Shown here: piece after piece, positions 10,384 to 18,780 of the stretch
Numbering within the stretch: position 1 is the stretch's first letter
Layout: each line of letters starts with the position of its first letter
The notes under the pieces: generated by a model
Databases searched by the model: none
The model's input: only the letters and a program-made list of their open reading frames with translations
Told to the model about the DNA's origin: nothing
Position numbers and translations under genes: made by a program
From: an uncultured Chlorobiaceae bacterium
Lineage (GTDB): Bacteria; Bacteroidota; Chlorobiia; Chlorobiales; Chlorobiaceae
Assembly (NCBI GenBank): GCA_903839405.1
Contig: CAIMCD010000008.1
Coordinates: 1-64,000 of the forward strand
Length of the DNA: 64,000 nt
Direction: 5' to 3'

Positions 10384-10956
10384 TTACTCGATTGCAATAT
10401 CGTATTGATCCAGCAAGCCGGGAACTCCCGCAAGTGAGAAGCGGGCTTTTCTGAGACGGTTGGTTTCCGGGTTGATGGAGTAGTTGAAGGCCGAGCGGAA
10501 ATCGGCTTTTTCGAGGTTGGTGTGCATAAAGGTGCAGAGCAGCAGGTCACACTGCTCAAATTCCGCTCCACTCAGATCCGCCTCGGTAAAGTCCGCCTCC
10601 TGCAAGGTGCAGTTTTTAAAACGGATGTTTTTCAGCTTCAGCTTGCAGAAGAGGGCGAGCTTGAGCATGCAGTCTTCAAACGCAAGCTGAAGCAGGAATG
10701 TCCTGCACTCACTGAACTGCACGCCGAGCAGTTTGCAGCCACTGAATTTCACCTCCTGCAGGCTGCTGTTCCGCACTTTTGCAAGGCTGAGGTCACACCC
10801 ATCAAACCGGCACTTTCGGAAGGTCAGTCCGGAGAGATCGGCCGTGTTGAAGTTGCAGTTGATAAATCGGCACTCCTCATACTCGCCCAAGGCAAGAGGA
10901 GCTTGGCGAAAGTCGGCTTTTTCAAAAACCTTCTGCTCTGTGATTGGTATATTCAT
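10384..10956 (-). CDS. Pentapeptide repeat protein
   Basis: A 190-residue protein made almost wholly of A(D/N)LxX-type pentapeptides (CRFINCNFNTADLSGLTF, CRFDGCDLSLAKV, ADFTEADLSGAEF, ANLEKADFRSAF). These fold as a right-handed quadrilateral beta-helix. Length and repeat style resemble QnrB/McbG-type proteins, which mimic DNA and protect gyrase, but resemblance of repeats does not establish that role. I chose MNIPITEQKVFEK because the 31 upstream residues of the track ORF do not belong to the repeat and have no ribosome site. It is cytoplasmic with no signal peptide. Confidence 0.8.
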   Translation of the reverse strand: MNIPITEQKVFEKADFRQAPLALGEYEECRFINCNFNTADLSGLTFRKCRFDGCDLSLAKVRNSSLQEVKFSGCKLLGVQFSECRTFLLQLAFEDCMLKLALFCKLKLKNIRFKNCTLQEADFTEADLSGAEFEQCDLLLCTFMHTNLEKADFRSAFNYSINPETNRLRKARFSLAGVPGLLDQYDIAIE

Positions 10957-11132
10957 GCTGTAACTTACTATGCAAAGCGATAACTGCCAAAAAAGCCGGC
11001 CTTGTTGATAGATTGCAATGCCGGGTGTTAGCTTGTGATGCCTCTGCAAATTACCATCTCTACCTGTCGCAGAGGTGAACTCTTTGGCGCTTTTTACCTT
11101 TTACCATTGAAAACCCTGGGGGAACGCAACCG

Positions 11133-11627
11133 ATGCAGAGAGCTGAAGCACTTCATTGCCTGCAGGCACTACAACAACCGGTACTGATTGATGGCGGCTA
11201 TTCGCCGGTTGGCCATCTCTTTTTTGTTGCAACAAGCCAGGGACTCTTTACCATTGATTGCCGGGTCTATGATCCTCTGCTTGGCCCCATTGAGTACACC
11301 CTGGAGGAGTACAGGGTGATTTGCGATATTGCTGCCGAGTGCGAAACGCTTGCGGAAAACAGCGACCTCGATCCTGACGAAAAGCTCTTTCTCTTCAATG
11401 ACGGTCAGCCGGATACCGAGTACTGGGCATTCCAGCCGCATGATGAAGCGGCTCTTGAAGCCTACACCTTCTCCCGCGACAAGGTGCTCGTTGAAGAGGC
11501 CTTTATCCGCCAGGCTCTGGAGGGTGAAATCGAACTCTGGGAGAAGATGAAGGAGCGGAAGGTGATCGGGTGGGCCGAGCAGATTGCCTTGCATGGCGAA
11601 GGGGAGTCTGGAGTGGCGCGGGATTGA
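11133..11627 (+). CDS. Conserved-looking hypothetical protein
   Basis: A 164-aa acidic, soluble protein with no signal peptide or membrane segment and no family I recognise. It begins MQRAEALHCLQALQQP and contains a hydrophobic strand-rich first half (GHLFFVATSQGLFTIDCRVYDPLLG) and a helical, charged second half ending in EEAFIRQALEGEIELWEKMKERKVIGWAEQ. Codon use matches its neighbours and the reading frame is well filled, so I take it as a real gene. It stands alone between the pentapeptide gene (divergent) and the PEP-CTERM remnant (convergent). Confidence 0.6.
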   Translation: MQRAEALHCLQALQQPVLIDGGYSPVGHLFFVATSQGLFTIDCRVYDPLLGPIEYTLEEYRVICDIAAECETLAENSDLDPDEKLFLFNDGQPDTEYWAFQPHDEAALEAYTFSRDKVLVEEAFIRQALEGEIELWEKMKERKVIGWAEQIALHGEGESGVARD

Positions 11628-11763
11628 GCTGTCAATGTGGTTGAGCGTGATGCCACATCACCCGAACATCTGAATGGTGGTCTGCTTATGAAAGAACCTC
11701 CTCAAACCATCGGAGATGCAGTTCGCCCTGCGCTATTGAGTTCAAGCTCAAGGCTATAAATCG

Positions 11764-12352
11764 TTATAGTTTTTTTCTGAATTTTCGGCCTGCCAGAAAG
11801 GCTATGCCGGTGCCTAAAAGAGCCATGGATGCTGGTTCGGGGGTAGGAGCGCTCGTGGTGTTGATGGTTATATTAATCTATCTCTGTAGCAAATCGTGGA
11901 GTTTGCAGGGTAAAATATGCTATGGAAGAGTAATTATTGCCGGAAAAATTTAGTGTCTCATATTGTTATGTTGGGGTGGACGAAAGCACCGTGTAGACTG
12001 GATTAACTGAAGTGGACAGTGATCTGTAATTTGAGTTCAGAGCTAAATCAAAGCTCATTAAGTCAAAATTTGATCCATCGACCATCTCAAACGTCATCGT
12101 TGTGCCCACACCATGAAAATATAATCCGGGGTCGGTGGCAAAGGTCAATGGGCTTCCGATAAAGGTTGTTGCAGGATTAATAACCGTAACCTTCATGCCG
12201 TTTTCAATGGAACTATTCCCTGCGTCTAATGTAGCACCGGGAGTATCAAAGGTCAAGGTTTGCACGGTTGCATCGGCCGAACCGGAAAAAGCTATGAGGA
12301 GTGCCAGCACCGTGGCTACAGGTGATAGCTGACGGCATAGTTGCGTTTTCAT
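11764..12352 (-). pseudogene. PEP-CTERM protein gene, broken by a stop and a frameshift
   Basis: The N-terminal part (MKTQLCRQLSPVATVLALLIAFSGSADA, a clear signal peptide) is open to a TAA at 11966. Reading through this stop in the same frame gives QYETLNFSGNNYSSIAYFTL and then PRFATEID. There, one extra T near 11874 shifts the frame. Correcting it gives DNITINTTSAPTPEPASMALLGTGIAFLAGRKFRKKL, a textbook PEP-CTERM sorting signal (PEPAS, hydrophobic segment, basic tail). Two independent lesions in an otherwise continuous protein of about 195 aa argue for a decayed exosortase substrate, although either could be a sequencing error. A GAGGGA ribosome site precedes the ATG. Confidence 0.85.
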
Positions 12353-13487
12353 CTTGTATCCCTCACGTTGGTTACGTTGAGCGGCATAGCCTCACCATAG
12401 GTTGATGAGACTCATCAGACTGATACAGAAAACACCTCCTGAATTATCCAGGCTTTTTGGTTTATGAGAAAAATACATGTTTGATATCTTATTTTCAATG
12501 CATTTTCTTTCGGCTTAATCTTGTTTGAGTTGATTTGATGTGATTTTTAAGTAAATTTTTAAAAAATCTCGTTTTATTCACTATGAAATTTATTCTGAGC
12601 AATGCAGTATTTATCACATTCATCATCACTGATTTTGCCCTCTGACGGATTGGTTTGGTAGCGTTGCGTGATTTAGGAGTAATCGCTAAAATCAATCACC
12701 TCTGTTCATAATTTTTGTATGATTTGTACAGTTTTTTGATTTTTTGTTTGTTGGAATATGTGAAAATATGTTGTTATTTAGACCGGTTGACTGTGGTTTG
12801 CTATCAGGAAATTTCAAGCTCTTGAAGGGTATCCTACTGGTAGTGATAGCAATTACTCCCTGGTATGAATAACCTGAGGCTTGCCGATTTTGATACGGTG
12901 TATTCATCAAAAACTTTCCGAAATAGCTCATTTTCGATCTGACCATGATCGGCGGCAATATTGTTCTTCTATTACCGGTAGAGCTTCTTTTTCTTTCGAT
13001 TCTTGGTTGTTGTAAAGGGCGGATAAGAATGAGGTATTCTGTGCGTAAGGATGAGGCGCTATGATGTCGCATGAAAGAAAAGAGAGTCGCGTTAGCTGCT
13101 TCACGATGTGCTGGTTCTGGCGGGAGTGGATTCTCCGGCAGTCATGCACTTGAACCGTCTGCTTTACTCTTGTTTGATACTCAGGGATGACGGTTTAGGT
13201 TTCTTGAGAAAGCAACTGTCTGGCTTACTTGGGGCAGGGCGAATGGATGAGATTGAGTTTGTATACGTCATGCAAGAATAAGATAGATAGCATCTTAAAC
13301 GAGAAGACAACTTATGAGATATTGGAGCTGGGAGTCGCTGGTGCCACTCCTGCGAATCAGTGGCGGATGTAGTGATGCGCTTACACAAAAATCGGATGCA
13401 ACCGGCAGGTCGCATTTTTTAGCTTTACGCACAAGGCTGGTTTCTGACGTAAAGCCATCTTGTTATGCTCGGCTTAAAGGGCAGCAT
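12353..13487. other. Long AT-rich intergenic region
   Basis: About 1.1 kb lies between the divergently oriented PEP-CTERM remnant and the exosortase operon. The track ORFs here (for example 12692-13072 minus) show no signal peptide, domain or ribosome site, and their composition is typical of chance frames in AT-rich DNA. It presumably holds the promoters for both directions. No sigma-54 or other promoter could be called with confidence. Confidence 0.4.
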
Positions 13488-14822
13488 GTGCTGAGGTTGC
13501 TATTTGTTTTTCTTACTTTTATTATTGCCGGATGCTCCCAGCATGCTGCTGAAAACAGTGGTGATCGTGTGGCAGCCGTTGTCAATGGCGTGGAAATTAC
13601 CCAGCGTGAAGTCGATGCTTTTTATAAGCAAGCCGCTTCCCCCGGAGCCAGTGAATCAACAAGGCGCGCTCAACGCCGGATGATTCTGGCCAAAATGGTA
13701 CAAGCTGAACTTCTCGCTCAGGAGGGAGCAAAGATGAAGCTGGACAAATCGCAGGAGTTTCTCATAACCGTTCACGAGGCACGTCGCCGGGTGCTTGCAG
13801 GATTGGCAGAAAAAGAGATTTTCTCAACAGCCAAGCCGGTTTCACCGGCAACGTTCCAAAAAATGTTTGCGGACAACCCTATGGTGTTTGCAGCCAGAAA
13901 ACTTTTCGTTTACGAAGAGGTTCTCTTTTCCGGTGTCAATGTGTCGCTCCTGCAGTCACTGGATGGTAAAATTGGTAAAGGATCATCGTTGAAAGAGTTG
14001 CTTGATGAGATTACCTTGAGGGGAATACCATTTCGGCGCACCATAAAGACGGCTACGACAGATCAGATAGAGCCCGCTATTCTCAAAGTGTTGAGCAACG
14101 CAACCCCAAAGGTACCGGCTGTTGTGCAGATGTCAGACAAGTATTCCATGATTCTGATGCTGCATATGATTTTACCGGCTCCGCTGGAAGGTCAGGCAGC
14201 AGTAAATCAGGTTAATGCCCGGCAACGAAACCTGGCATTTGAACAAAAAATGAAGGATTTGGTTGATGCCTCTAAAATCACCTACCTCGGTGAATTTAAG
14301 CCTGGCGCTCAGCTCAAGCCGGATGGGGTTACCCTGCCAACGGGTGATCCTGCACGTCTGGCAGCCAAACGTCTTCGGCATATTCTCTTCGCGGGATCAC
14401 TCGCCATCTCTTTTGTGGCTGCAATGTTGCTGTTATCGGTTTCAATGTCGATTCTTAAAGGAACGCTCTGGCTTCCTCAATTCTGGCCGGTTCGCAAAAA
14501 GGATATCCCTTCAAATCAACCAGGCTTTCAATATGAGGTTTATAGAGCGAAGCCTCTCGTTAAACTGATTCTTTTCCTTGTTGCACTCCTGAGTGTTTCT
14601 GTTCTTGGTTATCATGTTTCCCTGCTTTGGGATATTATCTCCTTTTGGATGATCGCGGCGGCTATCATAGGCGGTATCCTTGTCGGTGCGGTAGGGAGCC
14701 GGCTGTTTACCCTGCCATTTTTACGGCGCTTGATTCAAACGTTCCGCTGGGTACCGGTTGCAGTTTTTATCTTGCTTTTGGTGATAGAGCTGCTTGAAAC
14801 AATACGAATTATCAACACATGA
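13488..14822 (+). CDS. EpsD-like peptidyl-prolyl isomerase lipoprotein with a C-terminal membrane domain
   Basis: A lipoprotein signal (VLRLLFVFLTFIIAGCSQ, Cys16) is followed by a SurA/parvulin-type foldase N-domain (VAAVVNGVEITQREVDAFYKQA) and a helical region of the kind found in the EpsD family of exosortase-linked EPS loci. After about residue 300 the protein continues unusually with some 140 residues holding four predicted membrane helices (ILFAGSLAISFVAAMLLLSV, LILFLVALLSVSVLGY, MIAAAIIGGILVGAVG, VPVAVFILLLVIELL). I start at GTG 13488, preceded by AAAGGG, because the 58 upstream residues of the track ORF would bury the lipoprotein signal. The stop overlaps the exosortase ATG (ATGA), so the genes are translationally coupled. 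Confidence 0.72.
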   Translation: MLRLLFVFLTFIIAGCSQHAAENSGDRVAAVVNGVEITQREVDAFYKQAASPGASESTRRAQRRMILAKMVQAELLAQEGAKMKLDKSQEFLITVHEARRRVLAGLAEKEIFSTAKPVSPATFQKMFADNPMVFAARKLFVYEEVLFSGVNVSLLQSLDGKIGKGSSLKELLDEITLRGIPFRRTIKTATTDQIEPAILKVLSNATPKVPAVVQMSDKYSMILMLHMILPAPLEGQAAVNQVNARQRNLAFEQKMKDLVDASKITYLGEFKPGAQLKPDGVTLPTGDPARLAAKRLRHILFAGSLAISFVAAMLLLSVSMSILKGTLWLPQFWPVRKKDIPSNQPGFQYEVYRAKPLVKLILFLVALLSVSVLGYHVSLLWDIISFWMIAAAIIGGILVGAVGSRLFTLPFLRRLIQTFRWVPVAVFILLLVIELLETIRIINT

Positions 14823-15694
14823 GCATTCGGTTCCACGCATCCTGGTTTCCCTGGCTTCTGTTTGTTGTGATTGCTTTGCAGTCAGCGGCTCGCTATACCT
14901 TGCTTGATCCCTTATTTGGAGATAATGACAGGCCGCTCTTGTATGTAATTTTTGCTGTCGTATTATGGAAAGAACGAAGCAGCATTGCAGCCTCCCTGCG
15001 TGGCATGGGAACAGGCTCCCTTGGCTTTGGTTCACTGTTCTTTATTGTCGGGCTGGTTTTTTATATCGCAGGTCACCTCTACCCGGTCATGCTGCTGGAG
15101 TTCTTGGGGCTGTTTTTCATTGCTGCTGGATTGGTTGCAACTCTTGCTCCTCCCGAGTATCAATCATCCGCCTTTTTAATCGTGCTTTCTGGAACCGTTA
15201 TTGTCGTTATCGGCAGGATGGCTCCTATACTGTTATCATCCGATCTCGCGGTGTTTATTGCGGCTCTGTCGGCAAAAATTGTGAATCAAGCTTTTTTTCC
15301 TGTTATCGCTGATGGCGTACATCTCTACTTTGGCCCATACGGTGCTGAGGTTACCGAGGCCTGTTCAGGTATGCGCTCGATTTTTTCTCTGACAGCCCTA
15401 TCCCTCATTTATCTGCGTCTGGATGCCAAACGAAAGCCATGGCATATTCTGGTATTAGTTGCCTGCATTCTGCCTGTTGCTGTATTGACCAACTTGTCGC
15501 GGGTGATATTGCTTGTGCTTGCAACATGGTATATCGGTGACGGCTTTGCCCAGGGGCTTTTCCATGAAACGGCTGGACTTGTTTTGTTTGTTATGGCGCT
15601 TGCCATCCTTGCCCTGATCGATTATCTCTTAAGCTTTGCCTCTTCATTCCTCAAGCAAACCGGAAAAACTGTTCATGCACATAACCAGGTATAG
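14819..15694 (+). CDS. Exosortase (PEP-CTERM sorting transpeptidase)
   Basis: An integral membrane protein of 291 aa with about eight hydrophobic helices. The catalytic triad of the exosortase family is visible: Cys182 in EACSGMRS, Arg228 in NLSRVILL and His249 in FHETAGL. Exosortases cleave PEP-CTERM tails at the inner membrane and pass the protein on to the envelope or matrix. The gene overlaps the upstream foldase gene by four bases and the downstream EpsI-like gene by 20 bases. The intact PEP-CTERM protein 1 kb downstream and the broken one upstream are its obvious substrates. Which exosortase subtype it is cannot be told by eye. Confidence 0.92.
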   Translation: MSIRFHASWFPWLLFVVIALQSAARYTLLDPLFGDNDRPLLYVIFAVVLWKERSSIAASLRGMGTGSLGFGSLFFIVGLVFYIAGHLYPVMLLEFLGLFFIAAGLVATLAPPEYQSSAFLIVLSGTVIVVIGRMAPILLSSDLAVFIAALSAKIVNQAFFPVIADGVHLYFGPYGAEVTEACSGMRSIFSLTALSLIYLRLDAKRKPWHILVLVACILPVAVLTNLSRVILLVLATWYIGDGFAQGLFHETAGLVLFVMALAILALIDYLLSFASSFLKQTGKTVHAHNQV

Positions 15695-16364
15695 CGCTCT
15701 GTCCATAACAGCAGGGCTCTTGCTCCTTTTTTCATTGCTTTTGGTCGAATCAAGAGAGAATCTGACCTTTAAGAAAGCTCAGCCAGATCTGCAAAAGGTC
15801 ATTCGCGAACATCCCGATGGTTGGGTGTTTGTGCCCAGTATTCTGCTTGACCCGCAAACGCACAAAACACTGAAAAGTTATTATGATCTTGTTGTTGCAC
15901 AGGCTTATCAGCGTGTTGATGAAAAAGCAGTGGTGATGATGGTGATGACCTGGAGCGCTAACGGTGACCGTCGTGCAGCTCATCAGCAGGAAGGCTGCTA
16001 TCGAGCCAGCGGATGTACGGTCAGTACGCCGAATTACGTTACGGTTACGACGAAAGTGGGAAACCAAAAGGTTGTTGCCTTTACCGCCCGCCGTGGTATC
16101 CGGGATGTTGAAGATGTTATGTACTGGAAGATATCAGGAGGAATAGCTGACAATGACACGACAACTGATAAAAATAAGTTGCTTAGGCTCATGCGTTTGG
16201 TAAAGCGTGTTCCGGGAGATATACCCGATAATGTGATGGTCAGGGTGTCAACTGTTCGCTCGACACCCAATCAGCCTGCAACGGCCCATATTGAATATAT
16301 CAGGGAATTTCTTGAGACTCTTCCGGCCAGTGACCGAAAACTGGTTATGGGTTCTCAGGATTAA
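15675..16364 (+). CDS. EpsI-like exosortase-associated protein
   Basis: A 229-aa protein from MHITRYSALSITAGLLLLFSLLLVE, a signal anchor, followed by an extracytoplasmic domain of EpsI/DUF3485 type: the HQQEGCYRASGCTV segment with two cysteines and the VVAFTARRGIRDVEDVMYWK strand. In exosortase loci EpsI is either a separate partner or a C-terminal fusion to the enzyme; its exact function is unsettled. The track start lies 13 codons upstream inside the exosortase gene. The internal ATG gives the proper signal anchor and still overlaps exosortase by 20 bases. Confidence 0.82.
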   Translation: MHITRYSALSITAGLLLLFSLLLVESRENLTFKKAQPDLQKVIREHPDGWVFVPSILLDPQTHKTLKSYYDLVVAQAYQRVDEKAVVMMVMTWSANGDRRAAHQQEGCYRASGCTVSTPNYVTVTTKVGNQKVVAFTARRGIRDVEDVMYWKISGGIADNDTTTDKNKLLRLMRLVKRVPGDIPDNVMVRVSTVRSTPNQPATAHIEYIREFLETLPASDRKLVMGSQD

Positions 16365-16716
16365 GCGTGCATGCAAAATGGATCGTTTGCCGCATTTGAT
16401 CATCTTGGCTGATTGTTTTTCATCCGGATTGATTTTTAATAGTGCTGACAACTTGCAGGGTGGCATGTGGGGGATAGTTTGATCAGCCATGAGAAAGAGT
16501 GCCTTATTCTATAACTGGTTTCTAAATAGGTAGTTAAGATGCGATTTTTCGTATATATAACCGATATTTATCCGTTCAGAATTTTGCGGATCAAGGTATA
16601 AATAAATACGAGATTGTTGTGTCAATCAGGATTTTTTTGCATTTTCTTAAAAGAGATTATCTATATTTAATCAGTGGGTTAACGAAACATCAAAACACAA
16701 AAAGGAGCTAAAAAGT
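16365..16716 (+). promoter_or_regulatory. Upstream region of the PEP-CTERM gene
   Basis: About 350 AT-rich bases between the EpsI-like gene and the PEP-CTERM gene contain no gene. A clear AAGGAG ribosome site lies 9 bases before the ATG at 16717. The length suggests that the substrate gene has its own promoter. I looked for a sigma-54 element (GG-N10-GC) and found none with correct spacing. Confidence 0.4.
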
Positions 16717-17370
16717 ATGAATAAGAAATTGCTAACTTTTTTGGCGACAGGGTCGCTAATGCTTTCGATGGGAAGTGCTGCGAGTGCGTCGATCATCTAT
16801 CTAAATAATCCTGGTTTCGAGTCCGGCGATTTCACCGGATGGAATGTCAATATCCCTGATGCCAATTATGGCTATGCACTGGTGGTGCCGAACGATATAG
16901 CGTACTGGACGCCAGACGCCAGCGTTACGAGTGTTATCAATCCATACAGTGGCAGCTATACTGCCGATCTTTACGGTACAACCAATATCTCTCAAAATAT
17001 CTCCTGGAATGCCGGGGATCGACTGATATTCGCCTATGATTTTAAGTCCAACAATGTTGGGCCGATTAATGATTACGGGTATTTTCAGGTGTTGGGTGCA
17101 GGCAATACCGTTCTTTACAACCAGGTGCTTGGTTCCACTACCTCAGTTGGTGGAGGACTTGAGAGCACAGGTTGGACATATGTTGACTATGCCTTTACCA
17201 CATCAGGATCAGGTGCTGTGAACTTTGGTGTACAGAGCCTTAATGATCCGACCGTTGGTTTATCTCAGCTTTATGTTGATTCACCAACCCCCGAACCAGC
17301 ATCCATGCTTCTCTTGGGTACCGGCCTGGCAGGTTTGGCAGGAAAGAGACTCAGAAGGAAGAAAAAGTAA
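16717..17370 (+). CDS. PEP-CTERM sorting domain protein
   Basis: A 217-aa exported protein with a signal peptide ending near ASA (residue 24). A beta-rich domain starts NPGFESGDFTGWNV, typical of carbohydrate-binding-like PEP-CTERM proteins. The C-terminal signal is PEPASMLLLGTGLAGLAGKRLRRKKK: PEP motif, hydrophobic helix and basic tail. It is the intact substrate of the neighbouring exosortase. A mature beta-sandwich of this size often ends up in the extracellular matrix, but the role here is unknown. AAGGAG precedes the start. Confidence 0.92.
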   Translation: MNKKLLTFLATGSLMLSMGSAASASIIYLNNPGFESGDFTGWNVNIPDANYGYALVVPNDIAYWTPDASVTSVINPYSGSYTADLYGTTNISQNISWNAGDRLIFAYDFKSNNVGPINDYGYFQVLGAGNTVLYNQVLGSTTSVGGGLESTGWTYVDYAFTTSGSGAVNFGVQSLNDPTVGLSQLYVDSPTPEPASMLLLGTGLAGLAGKRLRRKKK

Positions 17371-17469
17371 TCGACACCCGACTCGTTTTCAACATCCATC
17401 GGGGTAAAAAAATGGCAGAACAAGCCAATCAGTTTTGCCATTAAGGTTGGGTTTATGGTTTTTCTTTTC

Positions 17470-17507
17470 ATGCGCCTGTTTGTTTTCAAGCAGGCGCATT
17501 TTTTTTA
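17470..17507 (+). terminator. Terminator after the PEP-CTERM gene
   Basis: ATGCGCCTG and CAGGCGCAT form a perfect 9-bp stem around a 12-nt loop, followed by eight T. It lies about 100 bases past the stop codon. Confidence 0.85.
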
Positions 17508-17731
17508 CTGAAGATCAAGGCTGCATTTCGCTTTATGCACCAACGGAAAACCCTGCCTAGAGTTCTGATTATTGCTGCAGAGGAGAGTGTGGCCATTGCA
17601 CTACCTTTAGGCACAACTTCAGCTTTTTGATCAATCCGGTTCTTCTCTCTGCTGCTATCCCGCCCTTTTCATGAGTTTTAGCGAAGGGGTAGAGAGGTTG
17701 TCCAAGTAACTTCACCTGTTTGGTGACGGGC

Positions 17732-17911
17732 ATGAGAGAACCGCAACTTCCCCAAATTCTCATAACAAAGAGCCAGAGAGAGCTTCCGCCCGAAAAGCTT
17801 GAAGTCCGGATATTTAACGTGCTCGCTTCACGGGCCTCTTCGCACGTTCTATCGTACAGGCATAACGTGTCCGGGCGCAATGCCTACTCTCTTTTCTTAT
17901 CAATGGAGTAG
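17732..17911 (+). pseudogene. Truncated copy of the downstream PNPOx-like gene
   Basis: The reading frame MREPQLPQILITKSQRELPPEKLEVRIFNVLASR matches the first 35 residues of the gene at 18195 almost position by position. It then drifts out of frame (YRHNVSGRNAYS versus CRDNVPRATPIL) and stops. Nucleotide similarity also extends upstream (GTAACTTCA-C-GTTTGG). Everything after the N-terminal third is missing. It is a tandem duplication fragment, not a functional gene. Confidence 0.8.
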
Positions 17912-17914
17912 CTT

Positions 17915-17995
17915 TCTCACTCTGGCCGTGTCCAGCCGGATAACACCTCCATTGAACGTTTTAACGGCCTACTCAGGGATGATACTGGATCATGT
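17915..17995 (+). mobile_element. Transposase fragment (IS3/IS481-like integrase core)
   Basis: Directly after the truncated PNPOx copy, one frame reads HSGRVQPDNTSIERFNGLLRDD. This matches the end of the rve integrase core of IS3-type OrfB proteins (usual form D-N-x-x-I-E-x-F-N-G-x-L-R-D-E). Only about 25 residues survive, with no ends or target repeats visible, so it is a scrap. It marks the junction where the first PNPOx copy was lost. Confidence 0.55.
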
Positions 17996-18194
17996 TCTGA
18001 AGGATTTCAGGTTCAAAAAACGGATGTTTCCCATAAGCTGGTTGTATCGTTCCCCCTGGTTTTTATATCCGGGCAGGTCTCTTTTTTTTTGATTTCTGAT
18101 GCTAACTTGCTGTAATTATTTGTATATATGAAGTATATCGTGGCGTTTGTTGCCGGGGAGGGCGTCAGGTAACTTCAACCGTTTGGAGCCGAGC

Positions 18195-18704
18195 ATGAGT
18201 GAACCGAAAATTCCAGAAATTCTCACAAAAAAGAGCCAGAGAGAGCTTCAGCCCGAAGAGCTTGAAGCCCGGATACTTAAAGTGCTAGCGTCACGAAGCC
18301 TTTGCGTGCTTTCGACCTGTCGGGATAACGTACCGAGAGCAACGCCCATTCTCTTTCAAACTAGAGGACTTACGCTCTATATGGCCGGTGAGCCAGGCGT
18401 CAAGCTCGGCAATATCAAGCTGAATCCGAGGGTCAGTGTCGGCATATTCGATCCGAAATCCGAGTCAACCCACAGTTGGCTTGACGTTGAAGGGCTGCAG
18501 ATAAGCGGTCATGCCCGGCTTATTGGGCAGGATGATCCTCTTTTTTTTGAGACCTTGAAGCTTTTCGGCCATCCGAAAGAGTGGGTCACACACTGGGCCG
18601 GCATGTTCATTGAAGTTGTGCCCGACCGGATAGAGCTTCTTTGCATGGCGCTCAAGCAGGATGATTATGCTGCACGCCAAGTCTGGATAAAGCCGGACTC
18701 TTGA
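18195..18704 (+). CDS. Pyridoxamine 5'-phosphate oxidase-like flavin-binding protein
   Basis: A 169-aa protein with a split-barrel FMN-binding fold: the strand LASRSLCVLSTCRDNVPRATPILFQTRG, then LYMAGEPGVKLGNIKLNPRVSVGIF and a late GHARLIG strand. Family members bind FMN, F420 or heme; true PdxH residues for PLP synthesis are not evident, so this is a general PNPOx-family protein. I start at ATG 18195, with GGAG eight bases upstream. The N-terminal third is duplicated as a pseudogene 460 bases upstream. Confidence 0.78.
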   Translation: MSEPKIPEILTKKSQRELQPEELEARILKVLASRSLCVLSTCRDNVPRATPILFQTRGLTLYMAGEPGVKLGNIKLNPRVSVGIFDPKSESTHSWLDVEGLQISGHARLIGQDDPLFFETLKLFGHPKEWVTHWAGMFIEVVPDRIELLCMALKQDDYAARQVWIKPDS

Positions 18705-18780
18705 GAGAGGTTTTCCGGGCCGTGCCCATGTTTTGCAGTTGGGGAATTACCCGTTTATCAGAAAATAAATTCCTGTTGTA

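Noticed and set aside
12692-13072. 126-aa minus-strand ORF in the intergenic region
   Set aside because: No domain, signal peptide or ribosome site; composition fits chance in AT-rich DNA.
16440-16490. TGGCATGTGGGGG as a sigma-54 promoter for the PEP-CTERM gene
   Set aside because: No GC at the required 10-base spacing and it lies about 250 bases from the start codon.
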